Origin: Caldifarciminota bacterium
GTDB taxonomy: Bacteria > Hydrothermota > Tepidihabitantia > B3-TA06
Direction: 5' to 3'
DNA: 41,983 bases
NCBI GenBank assembly: GCA_023128825.1
Contig: JAGMDF010000001.1
Location: forward strand, 1-41,983
The notes under the pieces were generated by a model, which was given only the letters and a program-made list of their open reading frames with translations, ran no database searches and was not told where the DNA came from. Shown here one piece after another: positions 15,557-23,147 of the stretch. Position numbers and translations under genes: made by a program. How positions within the stretch are numbered: position 1 is the stretch's first letter; each line of letters starts with the position of its first letter.

Positions 15557-15661
15557 AAAAACGGAGACCCCTAACGGGGTCTTCGTAAGGAGGTGAAGGC
15601 TTCTGAAAAGCCTTCCATGTCCAACAAAAACCTACTACCATCGCCTGCTTTAGGCGCGGCA
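15557..15661 (-). ncRNA. Candidate ~105-nt small RNA with an anti-Shine-Dalgarno segment
   Basis: On the minus strand a good promoter is followed, about 100 nt later, by a rho-independent terminator: AGACCCC / GGGGTCT (15565-15571 and 15576-15582), then TTTTT at 15561-15557. Between them lie a small hairpin near the 5' end (GCC...GGC), an 8-bp hairpin (15595-15602 with 15608-15615), and CACCTCCTTA (15595-15586), largely unpaired between the two 3' hairpins. This decamer equals the 3' end of 16S rRNA that binds ribosome sites. I do not recognise a known RNA family. The plus strand holds a 28-codon frame but without a properly spaced ribosome site. Confidence 0.6.
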
Positions 15662-15667
15662 TATATA

Positions 15668-15695
15668 ACTATAGTCATTTGGGGGTGTTTGTCAA
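15668..15695 (-). promoter_or_regulatory. Promoter of the candidate small RNA
   Basis: Minus-strand TTGACA (15695-15690), 16-nt spacer, TATAGT (15673-15668). The predicted start is near 15661. Confidence 0.7.
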
Positions 15696-15789
15696 GTACT
15701 TAACTCTCACTCCAAGTGGACAGGGGGTTGAGTAAAAATAGGTGCCACTTTCTATGTTACGCTTACACGCAGCTTACATCTATAACCCC

Positions 15790-15818
15790 TTGACAAACCC
15801 ATGTTTAGGGAGTATAAT
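15790..15818 (+). promoter_or_regulatory. Promoter for the tldD-tldE operon
   Basis: TTGACA (15790-15795), 17-nt spacer, TATAAT (15813-15818). Both boxes are consensus. The next ATG is 7 nt downstream. Confidence 0.8.
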
Positions 15819-15825
15819 GGGTGTT

Positions 15826-15930
15826 ATGAAATTGATTTTTGTTTGGCTGGATCAACTCTCTCTAATGGAGAGACGTCCCTTGAAGCACTGGGTTGATCCT
15901 ATGCCTGGTGAAAATAAGGAGGACTTATGA
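15826..15930 (+). CDS. Leaderless upstream ORF coupled to tldD
   Basis: A 34-codon frame starts 7 nt after the -10 box, so the mRNA should begin at or near its ATG. It ends with a TGA overlapping the tldD ATG as ATGA. The encoded peptide starts MKLIFVWLDQL and has a hydrophobic then a charged half. Its RNA can fold: GGATCAAC (15849-15856) pairs with GTTGATCC (15892-15899), and TCTCTC (15857-15862) with GAGAGA (15868-15873) inside. The tldD ribosome site (AAGGAGG) lies within its last codons. It could be a leader for translational control. TldD/E act on peptides, so a substrate role is also conceivable but unsupported. Confidence 0.5.
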   Translation: MKLIFVWLDQLSLMERRPLKHWVDPMPGENKEDL

Positions 15931-17375
15931 AGGAATTGGCCGAGCGGGCCGTCGAGACCGCAAGGCTTGCCGGTGCGGATTATGCTGACGCTCGGGTGCT
16001 GACCGTCCACGACCAGCAGATATACGTCCAGGACCTTTCACCTAAGGCGATTCAGGACGTGACCGACGCAGGCATCGGTGTGCGCGTGCTTAAGGACGGC
16101 GCGTGGGGATTCGCCTCCATAAGCCGGCATGACAAGCGTTCGGCAGAGAAGGTCGCGCGGGAAGCCGTCGCGGTAGCCAAAGCCTCTGCTCTCACCGTAT
16201 GGAAGGACAAGGTCACGCTGGCCCCAGAGCCGGTCCATAAGGATCGCTTCGAGACCAAGGTAAAGATCGATCCCTTTTCGATTCCCATACAGGACAAGCT
16301 GACCATTCTCCTGCAGATCAACCGGACGATGCTGGGTGTGGGGGGCATCGTGAAGGCGTTCGGCACCATGAGGGCAACCCGGCGGCATCAGTTCTTCGCC
16401 TCAACCGAAGGCTCACAGATCGAAACACTTATAACTACGGTCAACGCCTCATACATGGCAACCGCTGCAGGCAAGGGCGACAGTCAGACCAGAACCTTCC
16501 AGGAGTATCCCATGAACAAAGGCTGGGAGCACATCGTGGCACAGAAGCTTGAGGCTCATGCCCAGCGCATCGCCGAAGAAGCGGTAGCCAAGCTCTCCGC
16601 CGCCTATCCTGCCGAAGGCAAGATGGACTTGATACTTAATCCGTCGCACCTATCACTTACGATCCACGAGTCGGTAGGACACGCGACCGAGCTGGATCGC
16701 GTTCTGGGCTACGAGGCAAACTTTGCAGGCACGAGCTTTGTAACGTTGGACAAGAAAGCGGCCAAATTCCGGTACGGGTCGGACATCGTAAACTTTGTGG
16801 CCGATAATAACCTTCCGGGCGGGCTTGCCTCCACCGGATACGACGACGATGGTGTGGCCTGCCAGCGCTGGGACATCATAAGGAACGGCATATTCAAGAA
16901 CTACTCCTCCACCCGCGAGGTGGCACCTTTAGCCGGATACAAGCGTTCGTTCGGCTCGGCCCGTGCCGACTCATACGCCTCAATGCCAATCAACCGCATC
17001 CCAAACCTCTCGCTCATGCCCAGTCCAAAAAGCATCTCCCCTGAAGATCTTACCGCGGACGTAAAGAATGGGGTGTGGATCGAGGGCCGGGGCAGCTGGT
17101 CAATAGATCAGCGCCGGCTCAACTTCCAGTTCGGCGGCGATCTGTTCTACGAGATCAAAAACGGCAAGAAGGCGAGGATGCTGCGTGACGTGATATACAC
17201 CTCGATTACGCCGGAGTTCTGGAACGCGGTTGACTGCATCAGTGGCAGGAAATACTGGGAGGCCAGGGGCTTTAGAACCTGCGGCAAGGGCGAACCCATG
17301 CAGGTAGCCCAGATGACAAACGGCGGCCCGTGGATCAGGGTCAGAAAAATCAAGGTTTTACGGGGGAAGAAATGA
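15927..17375 (+). CDS. tldD: TldD metalloprotease subunit
   Basis: The 482-residue protein carries the TldD metal motif 'IHESVGHATELDR' (HExxxH) near residue 250, preceded by an N-terminal alpha/beta domain ('GADYADARV', 'GIGVRVLKDGAWGFAS'). A later 'RKYWEARGFRTCGKGEP' segment lies where the third metal ligand, Cys, is expected. TldD pairs with TldE/PmbA to form a cytoplasmic protease that degrades unfolded peptides and, in some bacteria, removes leader peptides from ribosomally made natural products. A strong AAGGAGG precedes the ATG. It overlaps tldE by ATGA. Confidence 0.93.
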   Translation: MKELAERAVETARLAGADYADARVLTVHDQQIYVQDLSPKAIQDVTDAGIGVRVLKDGAWGFASISRHDKRSAEKVAREAVAVAKASALTVWKDKVTLAPEPVHKDRFETKVKIDPFSIPIQDKLTILLQINRTMLGVGGIVKAFGTMRATRRHQFFASTEGSQIETLITTVNASYMATAAGKGDSQTRTFQEYPMNKGWEHIVAQKLEAHAQRIAEEAVAKLSAAYPAEGKMDLILNPSHLSLTIHESVGHATELDRVLGYEANFAGTSFVTLDKKAAKFRYGSDIVNFVADNNLPGGLASTGYDDDGVACQRWDIIRNGIFKNYSSTREVAPLAGYKRSFGSARADSYASMPINRIPNLSLMPSPKSISPEDLTADVKNGVWIEGRGSWSIDQRRLNFQFGGDLFYEIKNGKKARMLRDVIYTSITPEFWNAVDCISGRKYWEARGFRTCGKGEPMQVAQMTNGGPWIRVRKIKVLRGKK

Positions 17376-18664
17376 ATATCGATTGGCTTAAAGAGACCAT
17401 AAAACGGATAGCTAAGCAGAAGAAGACCCAAGAGGCGAGCATACTGCTTCAGGTTGAGAACGATAATCTATCCCGCTTTGCCGAGAACCGCATCACCCAG
17501 AACACTACCAGACACCGCATAAATCTCTACGTTAAGGTTTGCCATGAGCGTCGCAGTGGCCAGGCTGAGACCTCGGATGTTTCCTCGAGAGGCGTGCTTT
17601 CTGCACTGCGTAAGGCCGAGGCTGCCGCCACGGCATCACCCAAGGATCCTGAGTTCATAGCACTTCCCGGCACGCAACACTATCTGAAGGTAGAACGTTT
17701 CTTTCCCCAGACCGCCGAGCTGCCAGTGGACGCCAAGGCCAGGGTTATCCGCGAGATAACCGCAGAGGCCGCCTCGCGCAAGATGAAAGCGGCTGGTATC
17801 TACCGCTCAGGGGATTACGCACTGTTGGTGGCCAACACCAAAGGGCTAGTGGCAGAGCACCGCTGGACCCAGGCTGAGTTCTCCATCACCGCGCAAACCG
17901 CCGACTCGACTGGCTCGGCGGTTGCCGAAGAGGAGAACGTGGCAAAGATCAATCCTCAGGCGCTGGCCATCGAGGCGTTTCGCACCGCTGAGATGGGCAA
18001 AAACCCAAGGCAGATCAAGCCCGGCCGCTACAAGACACTCTTCACCGCACGCGCCTTCGGCGAGATGATGCCGTTCGTTATCTACCAGATGGATCGGCGC
18101 GCGGCAGACGAAGGCAGAAGCTTCTTTGCAGGCAAGGTCGGAAAGAAGATTCTTGCAAAAAAGATCTCGCTGGTCGCAGACCCGCAGGCCCCGACGAATC
18201 CAGGAAACCCGATTGACCTCTACAACGACGGTGTTGCGTGCAAGGAGGCGGCGTTCATCCAGGAAGGGGTGCTTGGAAACCTCTGGACCATGCGCTACTG
18301 GGCCAAGAAACAGCGCATCCCGCTTGTTTCGCCCTCGTTTAACTTCTCAATGACCGGAGGCGCCAAAACCCTTGATCAGATGATCAAGCGCATAGACCGC
18401 GGGCTTTTAGTGATGCATCTTTGGTATGTACGCTACGTGAACCCGATGGAACTCATTCTGACCGGCACCAGCCGGGACGGTCTGTTTTTGGTAGAGGGAG
18501 GCAAGATCAAGCGGGCGGTGAAGCACATGCGGTTCAACGACTCCCCGATGCGATTCCTGCGAAACCCTCTGTCCCTGGGCGTTCCGGAGCGCCGCGGCGG
18601 CGCTATGATGCTTCCTCCGGTGCTTGTCTCAGACTTCAACTGGGCGAGCACGACTACGTTTTAA
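17372..18664 (+). CDS. tldE: TldE/PmbA protease subunit
   Basis: The 430-residue partner of TldD starts with the ATG that overlaps the tldD stop (ATGA). It shares the two-domain fold ('NRITQNTTRHRINLYVKVCHERRSG', 'LTGTSRDGLFLVEGGKIKRAVKHMRFNDS' near the end) but lacks the HExxxH motif, as TldE subunits do. The partner does not bind the metal but shapes the chamber of the TldD-TldE heterodimer. A longer start at 17330 would lie inside tldD and has no ribosome site. Confidence 0.9.
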   Translation: MNIDWLKETIKRIAKQKKTQEASILLQVENDNLSRFAENRITQNTTRHRINLYVKVCHERRSGQAETSDVSSRGVLSALRKAEAAATASPKDPEFIALPGTQHYLKVERFFPQTAELPVDAKARVIREITAEAASRKMKAAGIYRSGDYALLVANTKGLVAEHRWTQAEFSITAQTADSTGSAVAEEENVAKINPQALAIEAFRTAEMGKNPRQIKPGRYKTLFTARAFGEMMPFVIYQMDRRAADEGRSFFAGKVGKKILAKKISLVADPQAPTNPGNPIDLYNDGVACKEAAFIQEGVLGNLWTMRYWAKKQRIPLVSPSFNFSMTGGAKTLDQMIKRIDRGLLVMHLWYVRYVNPMELILTGTSRDGLFLVEGGKIKRAVKHMRFNDSPMRFLRNPLSLGVPERRGGAMMLPPVLVSDFNWASTTTF

Positions 18665-18704
18665 CACCCCAAACGGTTACTGAGTAACCGCTTGGGGACC
18701 CCGG
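18665..18704 (+). repeat. Family B hairpin repeat, copy 1
   Basis: CACCCCAAa, CGGTTAC / GTAACCG, then TTGGGGACCCCGG. It begins on the base after the tldE stop and may end the operon transcript. Confidence 0.65.
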
Positions 18705-18709
18705 ATATA

Positions 18710-18750
18710 CACCCCACGGGATAGCTTCGCTCTCTCGCGGGGACCCGGGA
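18710..18750 (+). repeat. Family B hairpin repeat, copy 2
   Basis: A tandem copy 6 nt after the first: CACCCCACGG at its start and CGCGGGGACCCGG at its end, with a variable middle. Confidence 0.65.
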
Positions 18751-18880
18751 AAGATAAAAAATTTAATGGGCTGGCGAGAGCCAGCCCTCTTACCGATTTA
18801 TCCTCCGATCCTTTTCCAGATTGCTTATATCAAACTCTAACTCAAATCCTAAATGTGTCAAGAAAGAACCCGATTTGAGA

Positions 18881-18904
18881 GGGGCCGACCTTGCGGTCGG
18901 CCCC
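18881..18904. terminator. Strong hairpin between convergent genes
   Basis: GGGGCCGACC (18881-18890) pairs with GGTCGGCCCC (18895-18904), loop TTGC. It is followed on the plus strand by TAAGATTTCTTTC. It could terminate transcription from the tldDE side. A shorter relative with the same stem core lies at 32927-32946. Confidence 0.45.
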
Positions 18905-18916
18905 TAAGATTTCTTT

Positions 18917-18951
18917 CTGCGATCTTTTGCCCGCAGGGCAAAAGGAGCATT
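18917..18951 (-). repeat. Family A hairpin repeat, copy 4
   Basis: On the minus strand AATGCTCC, CTTTTGCCC / GGGCAAAAG and GATCGCAG follow immediately after the stop of the exported protein gene (18950). Confidence 0.75.
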
Positions 18952-20521
18952 ATCTCAGCAGGATCATCTTCCTTATCTTTCTATAATCGCCTGCACGGAA
19001 CCGACAGAAGTAGACGCCGGTCGGCACTTCAACGCCTTGAGCATCTCGACCGTCCCAGTAAGCGGTGTGATACCCGACCTTTCTGCTTTCGTCTACCAGG
19101 GTTCGCACCACTCGACCGGCAGCGTCGTAGATAACGAGGCTGACTTCGCTCTCTTGTGGAATCTGGTAGGGAATGGCGGTTAAAGATGTGAATGGATTGG
19201 GGGAGTTCTGGGTAAGCCGGTATGCAGTCGGGGTCTTGAACTCCTGCTCTCCGATACCGATCTCCTCGACCGTGACCGTCAACGACCCGGCCCGCACCAC
19301 TGTCTCATCGCCTGCGGACTGCACGGTCATTATAACCGTATCCACGATGTATTCGGCAAGGAACCCTTCGGGGGGTATGGTTACAGTCACAGGTTCTATG
19401 GCCCAAGCTTCGCTGGCCAGAGATAACTCAATCATCTCAGGTTCTAACTCCCAGCCTTTCGTATCAGTTATCGTCGCCGTGTAGGTATCCGTTGGTTCCA
19501 GTCCCATGTTACGTATGTAATAGTTCACCTCTACGATATCTCCATGTTCAGCCATGATGTCCTGCGAGGGCATGCAGTTCACCTCATACGGCTGCCAGTC
19601 GATGGGCGGCCAGAAGTGTATCCACCAGTTGGGGGCGATGTAGACGATGGTATCCTTTGGAGGATCGATGACCACCACGAGTATCTCCAACGAATCCAGG
19701 ACCGGCGGGGCAGGGCCTTGCGGCAGGAACACCGTGTCGGGATCAGGATGAAACTCGTCGCCTGGATGTCCCCAGTAAAACGCCCACTCGTATACCTCGT
19801 TTGAGCCCTCGTATCCTGCTCGTGGATCCAGACCCGTGGTAAAGAAGGAGTTGTTGAACCCGTAGCTCGCGAATACGCCATAGTAGTCAGACCAGTCCCA
19901 GCCAGGGTCGCCTGGCTCGGGATCGCCGGGAAACCAGTGCACGTCAGTTGTCGGATCGTCGTAGACCCGGACTATGAAGCTCGTTTCAGCATCGTTTATG
20001 AGGTTGTTACCGCCAACTTCAGGGATAAGGTGGCTGTTTTGTAGTCCGTCGGAGAGCTTTATCCATGCCGTGTCTACCTCGGCATCGTCGCCGCCGAATA
20101 CCCAGGCCTTTACGTTTATACCTTCAAACGTAAACTCGGCAACGTTCCAGTCGTTCGAGTCTCTCTGGCGGAACATCGAAAGATTACTTGGCGGCGGCTC
20201 GCCCTCTATGTCATGTGCCAGGAAGTAAACAACACCCGGATAGAATGCCGTATGCCCTGAAGAGCTTACCGCCTGCCAGCCGTGCTTGTGCTCGTGGTAG
20301 AAGAAGCCGGCGTTGGGGTAGGTGCCGTCGTTGAACCAGTTCGGGAACCTGCCGGCCCAAGCCCATTCCTCCCAGTTGGTCGCCTTGCCGTCCCAGATGG
20401 TCGGGTCGTGCGGGGTCTCAGGGCAGTAGCCGCGCATCGGCTCAAACGCGCTTAGCCCTGCCGCCATCGTCAGCACCAACACTACGGCGACACAGAGTCC
20501 AGGAAAATATAACTTTCTCAT
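18950..20521 (-). CDS. Exported beta-sandwich protein with C-terminal sorting-type domain
   Basis: The 523-residue product has a signal peptide (residues 1-25), a large Trp/Tyr/Asp/Pro-rich central part ('TNWEEWAWAGRFPNWFNDGTYPN'), a domain near 330-415 with alternating strands like a surface Ig-like repeat, and a C-terminal tail. The tail starts 'YRLTQNSPNPFTSLTAIPYQIP' and ends 'TGVYFCRFRAGDYRKIRKMILLR'. That tail is the type IX / FlgD-like sorting domain pattern. The central part has no recognised catalytic motif. It is likely a secreted or cell-surface protein. A GGAGGAG site marks the start. Confidence 0.8.
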   Translation of the reverse strand: MRKLYFPGLCVAVVLVLTMAAGLSAFEPMRGYCPETPHDPTIWDGKATNWEEWAWAGRFPNWFNDGTYPNAGFFYHEHKHGWQAVSSSGHTAFYPGVVYFLAHDIEGEPPPSNLSMFRQRDSNDWNVAEFTFEGINVKAWVFGGDDAEVDTAWIKLSDGLQNSHLIPEVGGNNLINDAETSFIVRVYDDPTTDVHWFPGDPEPGDPGWDWSDYYGVFASYGFNNSFFTTGLDPRAGYEGSNEVYEWAFYWGHPGDEFHPDPDTVFLPQGPAPPVLDSLEILVVVIDPPKDTIVYIAPNWWIHFWPPIDWQPYEVNCMPSQDIMAEHGDIVEVNYYIRNMGLEPTDTYTATITDTKGWELEPEMIELSLASEAWAIEPVTVTIPPEGFLAEYIVDTVIMTVQSAGDETVVRAGSLTVTVEEIGIGEQEFKTPTAYRLTQNSPNPFTSLTAIPYQIPQESEVSLVIYDAAGRVVRTLVDESRKVGYHTAYWDGRDAQGVEVPTGVYFCRFRAGDYRKIRKMILLR

Positions 20522-20650
20522 TTTGCGTCTCCTCCTAAGGTTGATCGTAATCCACCAACTCTAGCTTGGTTTTTATTGCACGGTTTTGTTTATGGCTAGC
20601 CTCCTCTCGCTCGTCGAGGTGAGCAGTGTTTGGTTTATCGTCTAGATGAG

Positions 20651-20677
20651 ATTATAGTGCTGATTCCGGTTTGTCAA
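20651..20677 (-). promoter_or_regulatory. Promoter for the exported beta-sandwich protein
   Basis: Minus-strand TTGACA (20677-20672), 15-nt spacer, TATAAT (20656-20651), leader of about 120 nt. Confidence 0.65.
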
Positions 20678-20804
20678 CCCGTAACCCGTAACACCCGTAC
20701 CCCTTCGGGGCATTCTCATTATTACTTGGAGCTAATGCTCCAGAACATCTAAGGATATAACACCCGTAACGGCCGCAACACACCTTAAACGAATGTTCAG
20801 ATAT

Positions 20805-20832
20805 GTAGGGGCACGGCATGCCGTGCCCCTAC
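20805..20832. repeat. 28-bp perfect palindrome in a 350-nt gap
   Basis: GTAGGGGCACGGCA and its exact complement TGCCGTGCCCCTAC meet without a loop. The gap 20522-20872 also holds several CCCGTAAC-like units around 20680-20705 and 20760-20770. I see no gene in it. Confidence 0.7.
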
Positions 20833-20872
20833 GCTTTACATTATAAACAGCCTAGAGAGGCTGTTCCACATC

Positions 20873-21202
20873 CTATGATTTAGGGGTTCCTTTTCTCATT
20901 GCGTTATAGAGGTTGCAGTTTTGGATCTTTGCCGATGAATTATGGAGTATGTATATCCCGCGGTACTCACCGTCCTCTCCTACGTTCATCTTCAAGGTGA
21001 CATGCTCAAGGGTCAGGCTGCCGCCGGGACGAACGGTCAGGTTCCCGTTCATTACGATTGTCGTATCCTTAAGCGTCAGCGTGTCGGATATCTCCCACGA
21101 AGAGGCGTCGAATACGTTGTTCCAGGCAAGCGCCAGGCCTCCCAGAAGGAACCCGGCGATGAAGGACCCCGCCCCTTGCTTGCGTATGTTTTTGTCTGCC
21201 AC
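20873..21202 (-). CDS. Short membrane-anchored beta-helix-like protein, possibly truncated
   Basis: The 109-residue product begins with a short basic stretch and a hydrophobic anchor ('GSFIAGFLLGGLALAW'), then strands of the right-handed beta-helix type ('DTLTLKDTTIVMNGNLTVRPGGSLTLEHVTLKM', 'GIYILHNSSAKIQNCNLYNA'). Such helices usually need many more turns, so this may be the 5' remnant of a longer gene. It is separated from cysK upstream by a family A repeat and about 110 nt. Its function is unknown. Confidence 0.55.
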   Translation of the reverse strand: MADKNIRKQGAGSFIAGFLLGGLALAWNNVFDASSWEISDTLTLKDTTIVMNGNLTVRPGGSLTLEHVTLKMNVGEDGEYRGIYILHNSSAKIQNCNLYNAMRKGTPKS

Positions 21203-21311
21203 TCTAGACTCCTTTCGCTGCTGGCGAATCGGCTGGTTATTTGTCTCATGGGGCTACAGGGGACACCAAAGCCACGCGATATCTGTGCAGGACCCAGGGC
21301 AACGACTCCTT

Positions 21312-21345
21312 CTGCGATCTTTGCCCTGCGGCGAAAAGGGGCATC
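21312..21345 (-). repeat. Family A hairpin repeat, copy 5, after cysK
   Basis: On the minus strand GATGCCCC, a stem (TTTTCGCCGC / GCAGGGCAAA, imperfect) and GATCGCAG follow the cysK stop at once. Confidence 0.6.
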
Positions 21346-22261
21346 AATACAGCCCTTCCACGCTCAGGTAGCGCTCGCCGGTGTCGGCGAAGACGCAGAC
21401 GATCAGCTTGCCCTTGTTGTCAGGACGTCTGGCGAGTTCCCGTGCGGCGAACGCCGTCATGCCTGATGTGATTCCGGCCAGGATGCCCTCGGTGCGCGCC
21501 AGCTCCCTGCAGGTGTCAAAGGCATCGGCCTCGGACACGGTGATCACCTCGTCCAGGAGCTCTCGTTTGAGGATCTTCGGCACGAACCCAGGGCTGGTTC
21601 CGGCCTGCCGGTGGGGCTTGAAGACGCCGGCAGAGATCATGGGAGCTATCTCCGGCTCCACACCCACGGTCTTAAACGACGGTTTTCTGGGCCTTATCGC
21701 CTGGGCCGTGCCCATAAGGGTTCCGGTGGTGCCAAGGCCCGCCACCAGGATGTCTATCCTGCCGTCGGTATCGCGCCAGAGTTCCTCCGCGGTTGTCTCC
21801 CGATGCGCACGGGGATTCGCGGGGTTTGCATGCTGCTCGATGTAGAACGAGTTGGGAATCTCGCGAAGAAGTTCAAGCGCCCTTTCCTTTGAGCCTTTGG
21901 TCCCCTTGCTGGCCGGGGTAAGCTCGAGTTGCGCGCCCAGTGCCCGCAGGAGCCGCTTTCGTTCCTGTGACTGGATCTCGGACATGCAGATAATCAGCCT
22001 GTAGCCCTTTATTGCACAGATAAACGCCAGCGCAAGTCCGGTGTTTCCAGATGTGGCCTCGATGATGGTGGTGTCTTTGTTGATCTTTCCCTCCCGCTCA
22101 CCTGCGGCGATCATGTAGGATACAGGGCGGTCCTTGATGCTGTAGGGGTTGAACATCTCCAGCTTGGCGGCAAGGGTCGCATCCAGGCCTTGGCCGTACT
22201 TCCTTAAATACACCATCGGTGTGTTGCCGATGGCCTCAAGTATGTTCTCTTTAATGTTCAC
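21344..22261 (-). CDS. cysK: Cysteine synthase family (O-acetylserine sulfhydrylase-like)
   Basis: This 305-residue fold-type II PLP enzyme makes cysteine from O-acetylserine (or a related activated serine) and sulfide. The PLP lysine lies in 'NPYSIKDRP', the phosphate and substrate loop is 'EATSGNTG', and 'VAGLGTTGTLMG' is the glycine-rich PLP phosphate cradle. The start is GTG 22261, preceded by AGGTGG. Its first 18 codons are duplicated just upstream in a short frame whose TGA overlaps this GTG (GTGA). The exact donor (O-acetyl- or O-phosphoserine) cannot be read here. Confidence 0.88.
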   Translation of the reverse strand: MNIKENILEAIGNTPMVYLRKYGQGLDATLAAKLEMFNPYSIKDRPVSYMIAAGEREGKINKDTTIIEATSGNTGLALAFICAIKGYRLIICMSEIQSQERKRLLRALGAQLELTPASKGTKGSKERALELLREIPNSFYIEQHANPANPRAHRETTAEELWRDTDGRIDILVAGLGTTGTLMGTAQAIRPRKPSFKTVGVEPEIAPMISAGVFKPHRQAGTSPGFVPKILKRELLDEVITVSEADAFDTCRELARTEGILAGITSGMTAFAARELARRPDNKGKLIVCVFADTGERYLSVEGLY

Positions 22262-22383
22262 CGCGCCACCTTCGGGTGCACCTGTTCTTCGTGGTCCCCG
22301 CGTCGTCGCACAGCGACGGCGTGGGGTGAATATACCATCGGTGTGTTACCGATGAGATCAAGCAAATTATCCTTTATATCCAT
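22258..22383 (-). CDS. Upstream ORF made from a duplicated cysK 5' end
   Basis: A 41-codon frame starts ATG 22383 and encodes 'MDIKDNLLDLIGNTPMVY', matching the cysK start 'MNIKENILEAIGNTPMVY'. It then switches to unrelated basic sequence that coincides with a family B repeat (22293-22328) and ends in TGA overlapping the cysK GTG. It looks like a truncated cysK paralogue whose rest was replaced by the repeat, now serving as a leader ORF. Base use is more AT-rich than in cysK itself. Confidence 0.6.
   Translation of the reverse strand: MDIKDNLLDLIGNTPMVYSPHAVAVRRRGDHEEQVHPKVAR
22293..22328 (-). repeat. Family B hairpin repeat, copy 3
   Basis: On the minus strand CACCCCAC, a variable stem (CCGTCGCTG / CGACGACG region) and CGCGGGGACC. 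It lies inside the leader ORF before cysK. Confidence 0.6.
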
Positions 22384-22405
22384 TGGTCTTCCACTTTACT
22401 GGAAT

Positions 22406-22433
22406 AATATACTTCCGCCGATACTTATGTCAA
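22406..22433 (-). promoter_or_regulatory. cysK promoter
   Basis: Minus-strand TTGACA (22433-22428), 16-nt spacer, TATATT (22411-22406). The leader ATG follows about 22 nt later. Confidence 0.7.
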
Positions 22434-22453
22434 GGGGTATCTGCGGCTAGTAG

Positions 22454-22481
22454 TTGACAGAGCGGGTCTTGTGATTATTCT
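22454..22481 (+). promoter_or_regulatory. Promoter giving a leaderless mRNA
   Basis: TTGACA (22454-22459), 16-nt spacer, TATTCT (22476-22481), 7 nt before the ATG at 22489. Confidence 0.65.
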
Positions 22482-22488
22482 GAAGCTG

Positions 22489-23106
22489 ATGGCGGATAAG
22501 GCTCAACAAATAGACGGTAAAAACGGTCTTGGACTACACCGCCGATTGGAAAGAGGGATCAAACCGAGGCGTAACCTGCTCTTTCGCACAAGCCGCAGCC
22601 TCTCCCTCGCAGGCATATCATTCCTGGGAGTAACTCTTACCCTGCTGATCGTGATAATAATGTTTCCTTATGTATCTGAACCGGAAACCGGCATCTTCAT
22701 TATCTGGGCTCCATACTCTGAAGCAGTCAATTATGAGTACGAGTACGTCACCACAACGGTGAGGATCGTTTCGGTGGAAAAGCTCAATAGGCCACGCAGC
22801 TATAACGATACTTTCCCCAATCTCACCTTTGTATTCAAGGAGACACCATTTTTATTAGAGCAGCTTGAATGCTATATTGAAGTGATACGAGAACGGCCTT
22901 CTGACAGTTTGTCAAGTCTCTGGAAGGATAAATTCGGGAGGGTTCACCCGGTTCCAGACTATCTGGATTATTGTGCGTTTTTCAGCTCCGTTCTGCTCGT
23001 GATTGATGAGGATGTCCTTGAGATACTTAGCCATGGGGACTTTATCGCTATATGCGACATGTTTAAGATGCACGATTTTTGTAGGATTATCGTGACCACT
23101 GAATGA
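22489..23106 (+). CDS. Single-pass membrane protein of unknown function
   Basis: The 205-residue product has a basic N-terminal part, one membrane segment around residues 44-65 ('SLAGISFLGVTLTLLIVIIMF'), and an outer part with 'YEYEYVTTTVRIVSVEKLN' and a later helical region. I do not recognise it. A GTG at 22471 is in frame but lies inside the promoter spacer, so it cannot start this mRNA. ATG 22489 sits 7 nt after the -10 box, which makes the transcript leaderless. It is divergent from cysK and convergent with the subtilase gene. Confidence 0.6.
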   Translation: MADKAQQIDGKNGLGLHRRLERGIKPRRNLLFRTSRSLSLAGISFLGVTLTLLIVIIMFPYVSEPETGIFIIWAPYSEAVNYEYEYVTTTVRIVSVEKLNRPRSYNDTFPNLTFVFKETPFLLEQLECYIEVIRERPSDSLSSLWKDKFGRVHPVPDYLDYCAFFSSVLLVIDEDVLEILSHGDFIAICDMFKMHDFCRIIVTTE

Positions 23107-23147
23107 CTATCGAATTCCCGCAAAACCAATCCGCTGGGGATCGGCAG

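Noticed and set aside
15617-15703. A 28-codon plus-strand ORF over the small-RNA region
   Set aside because: Its GGAGG is about 25 nt away, and the minus strand has both promoter and terminator.
15826-18664. A natural-product (RiPP) cluster around tldDE with the small ORF as precursor
   Set aside because: No modification enzyme or exporter lies next to it, and the small ORF has no typical core; tldDE alone is common housekeeping.
22261-22433. A sulphur-sensing riboswitch or T-box before cysK
   Set aside because: The leader is explained by a duplicated coding start and a repeat; no S-box or T-box core is visible.
22471-22488. GTG 22471 as start of the 22489 membrane protein
   Set aside because: It lies within the promoter spacer, upstream of any possible transcript start.
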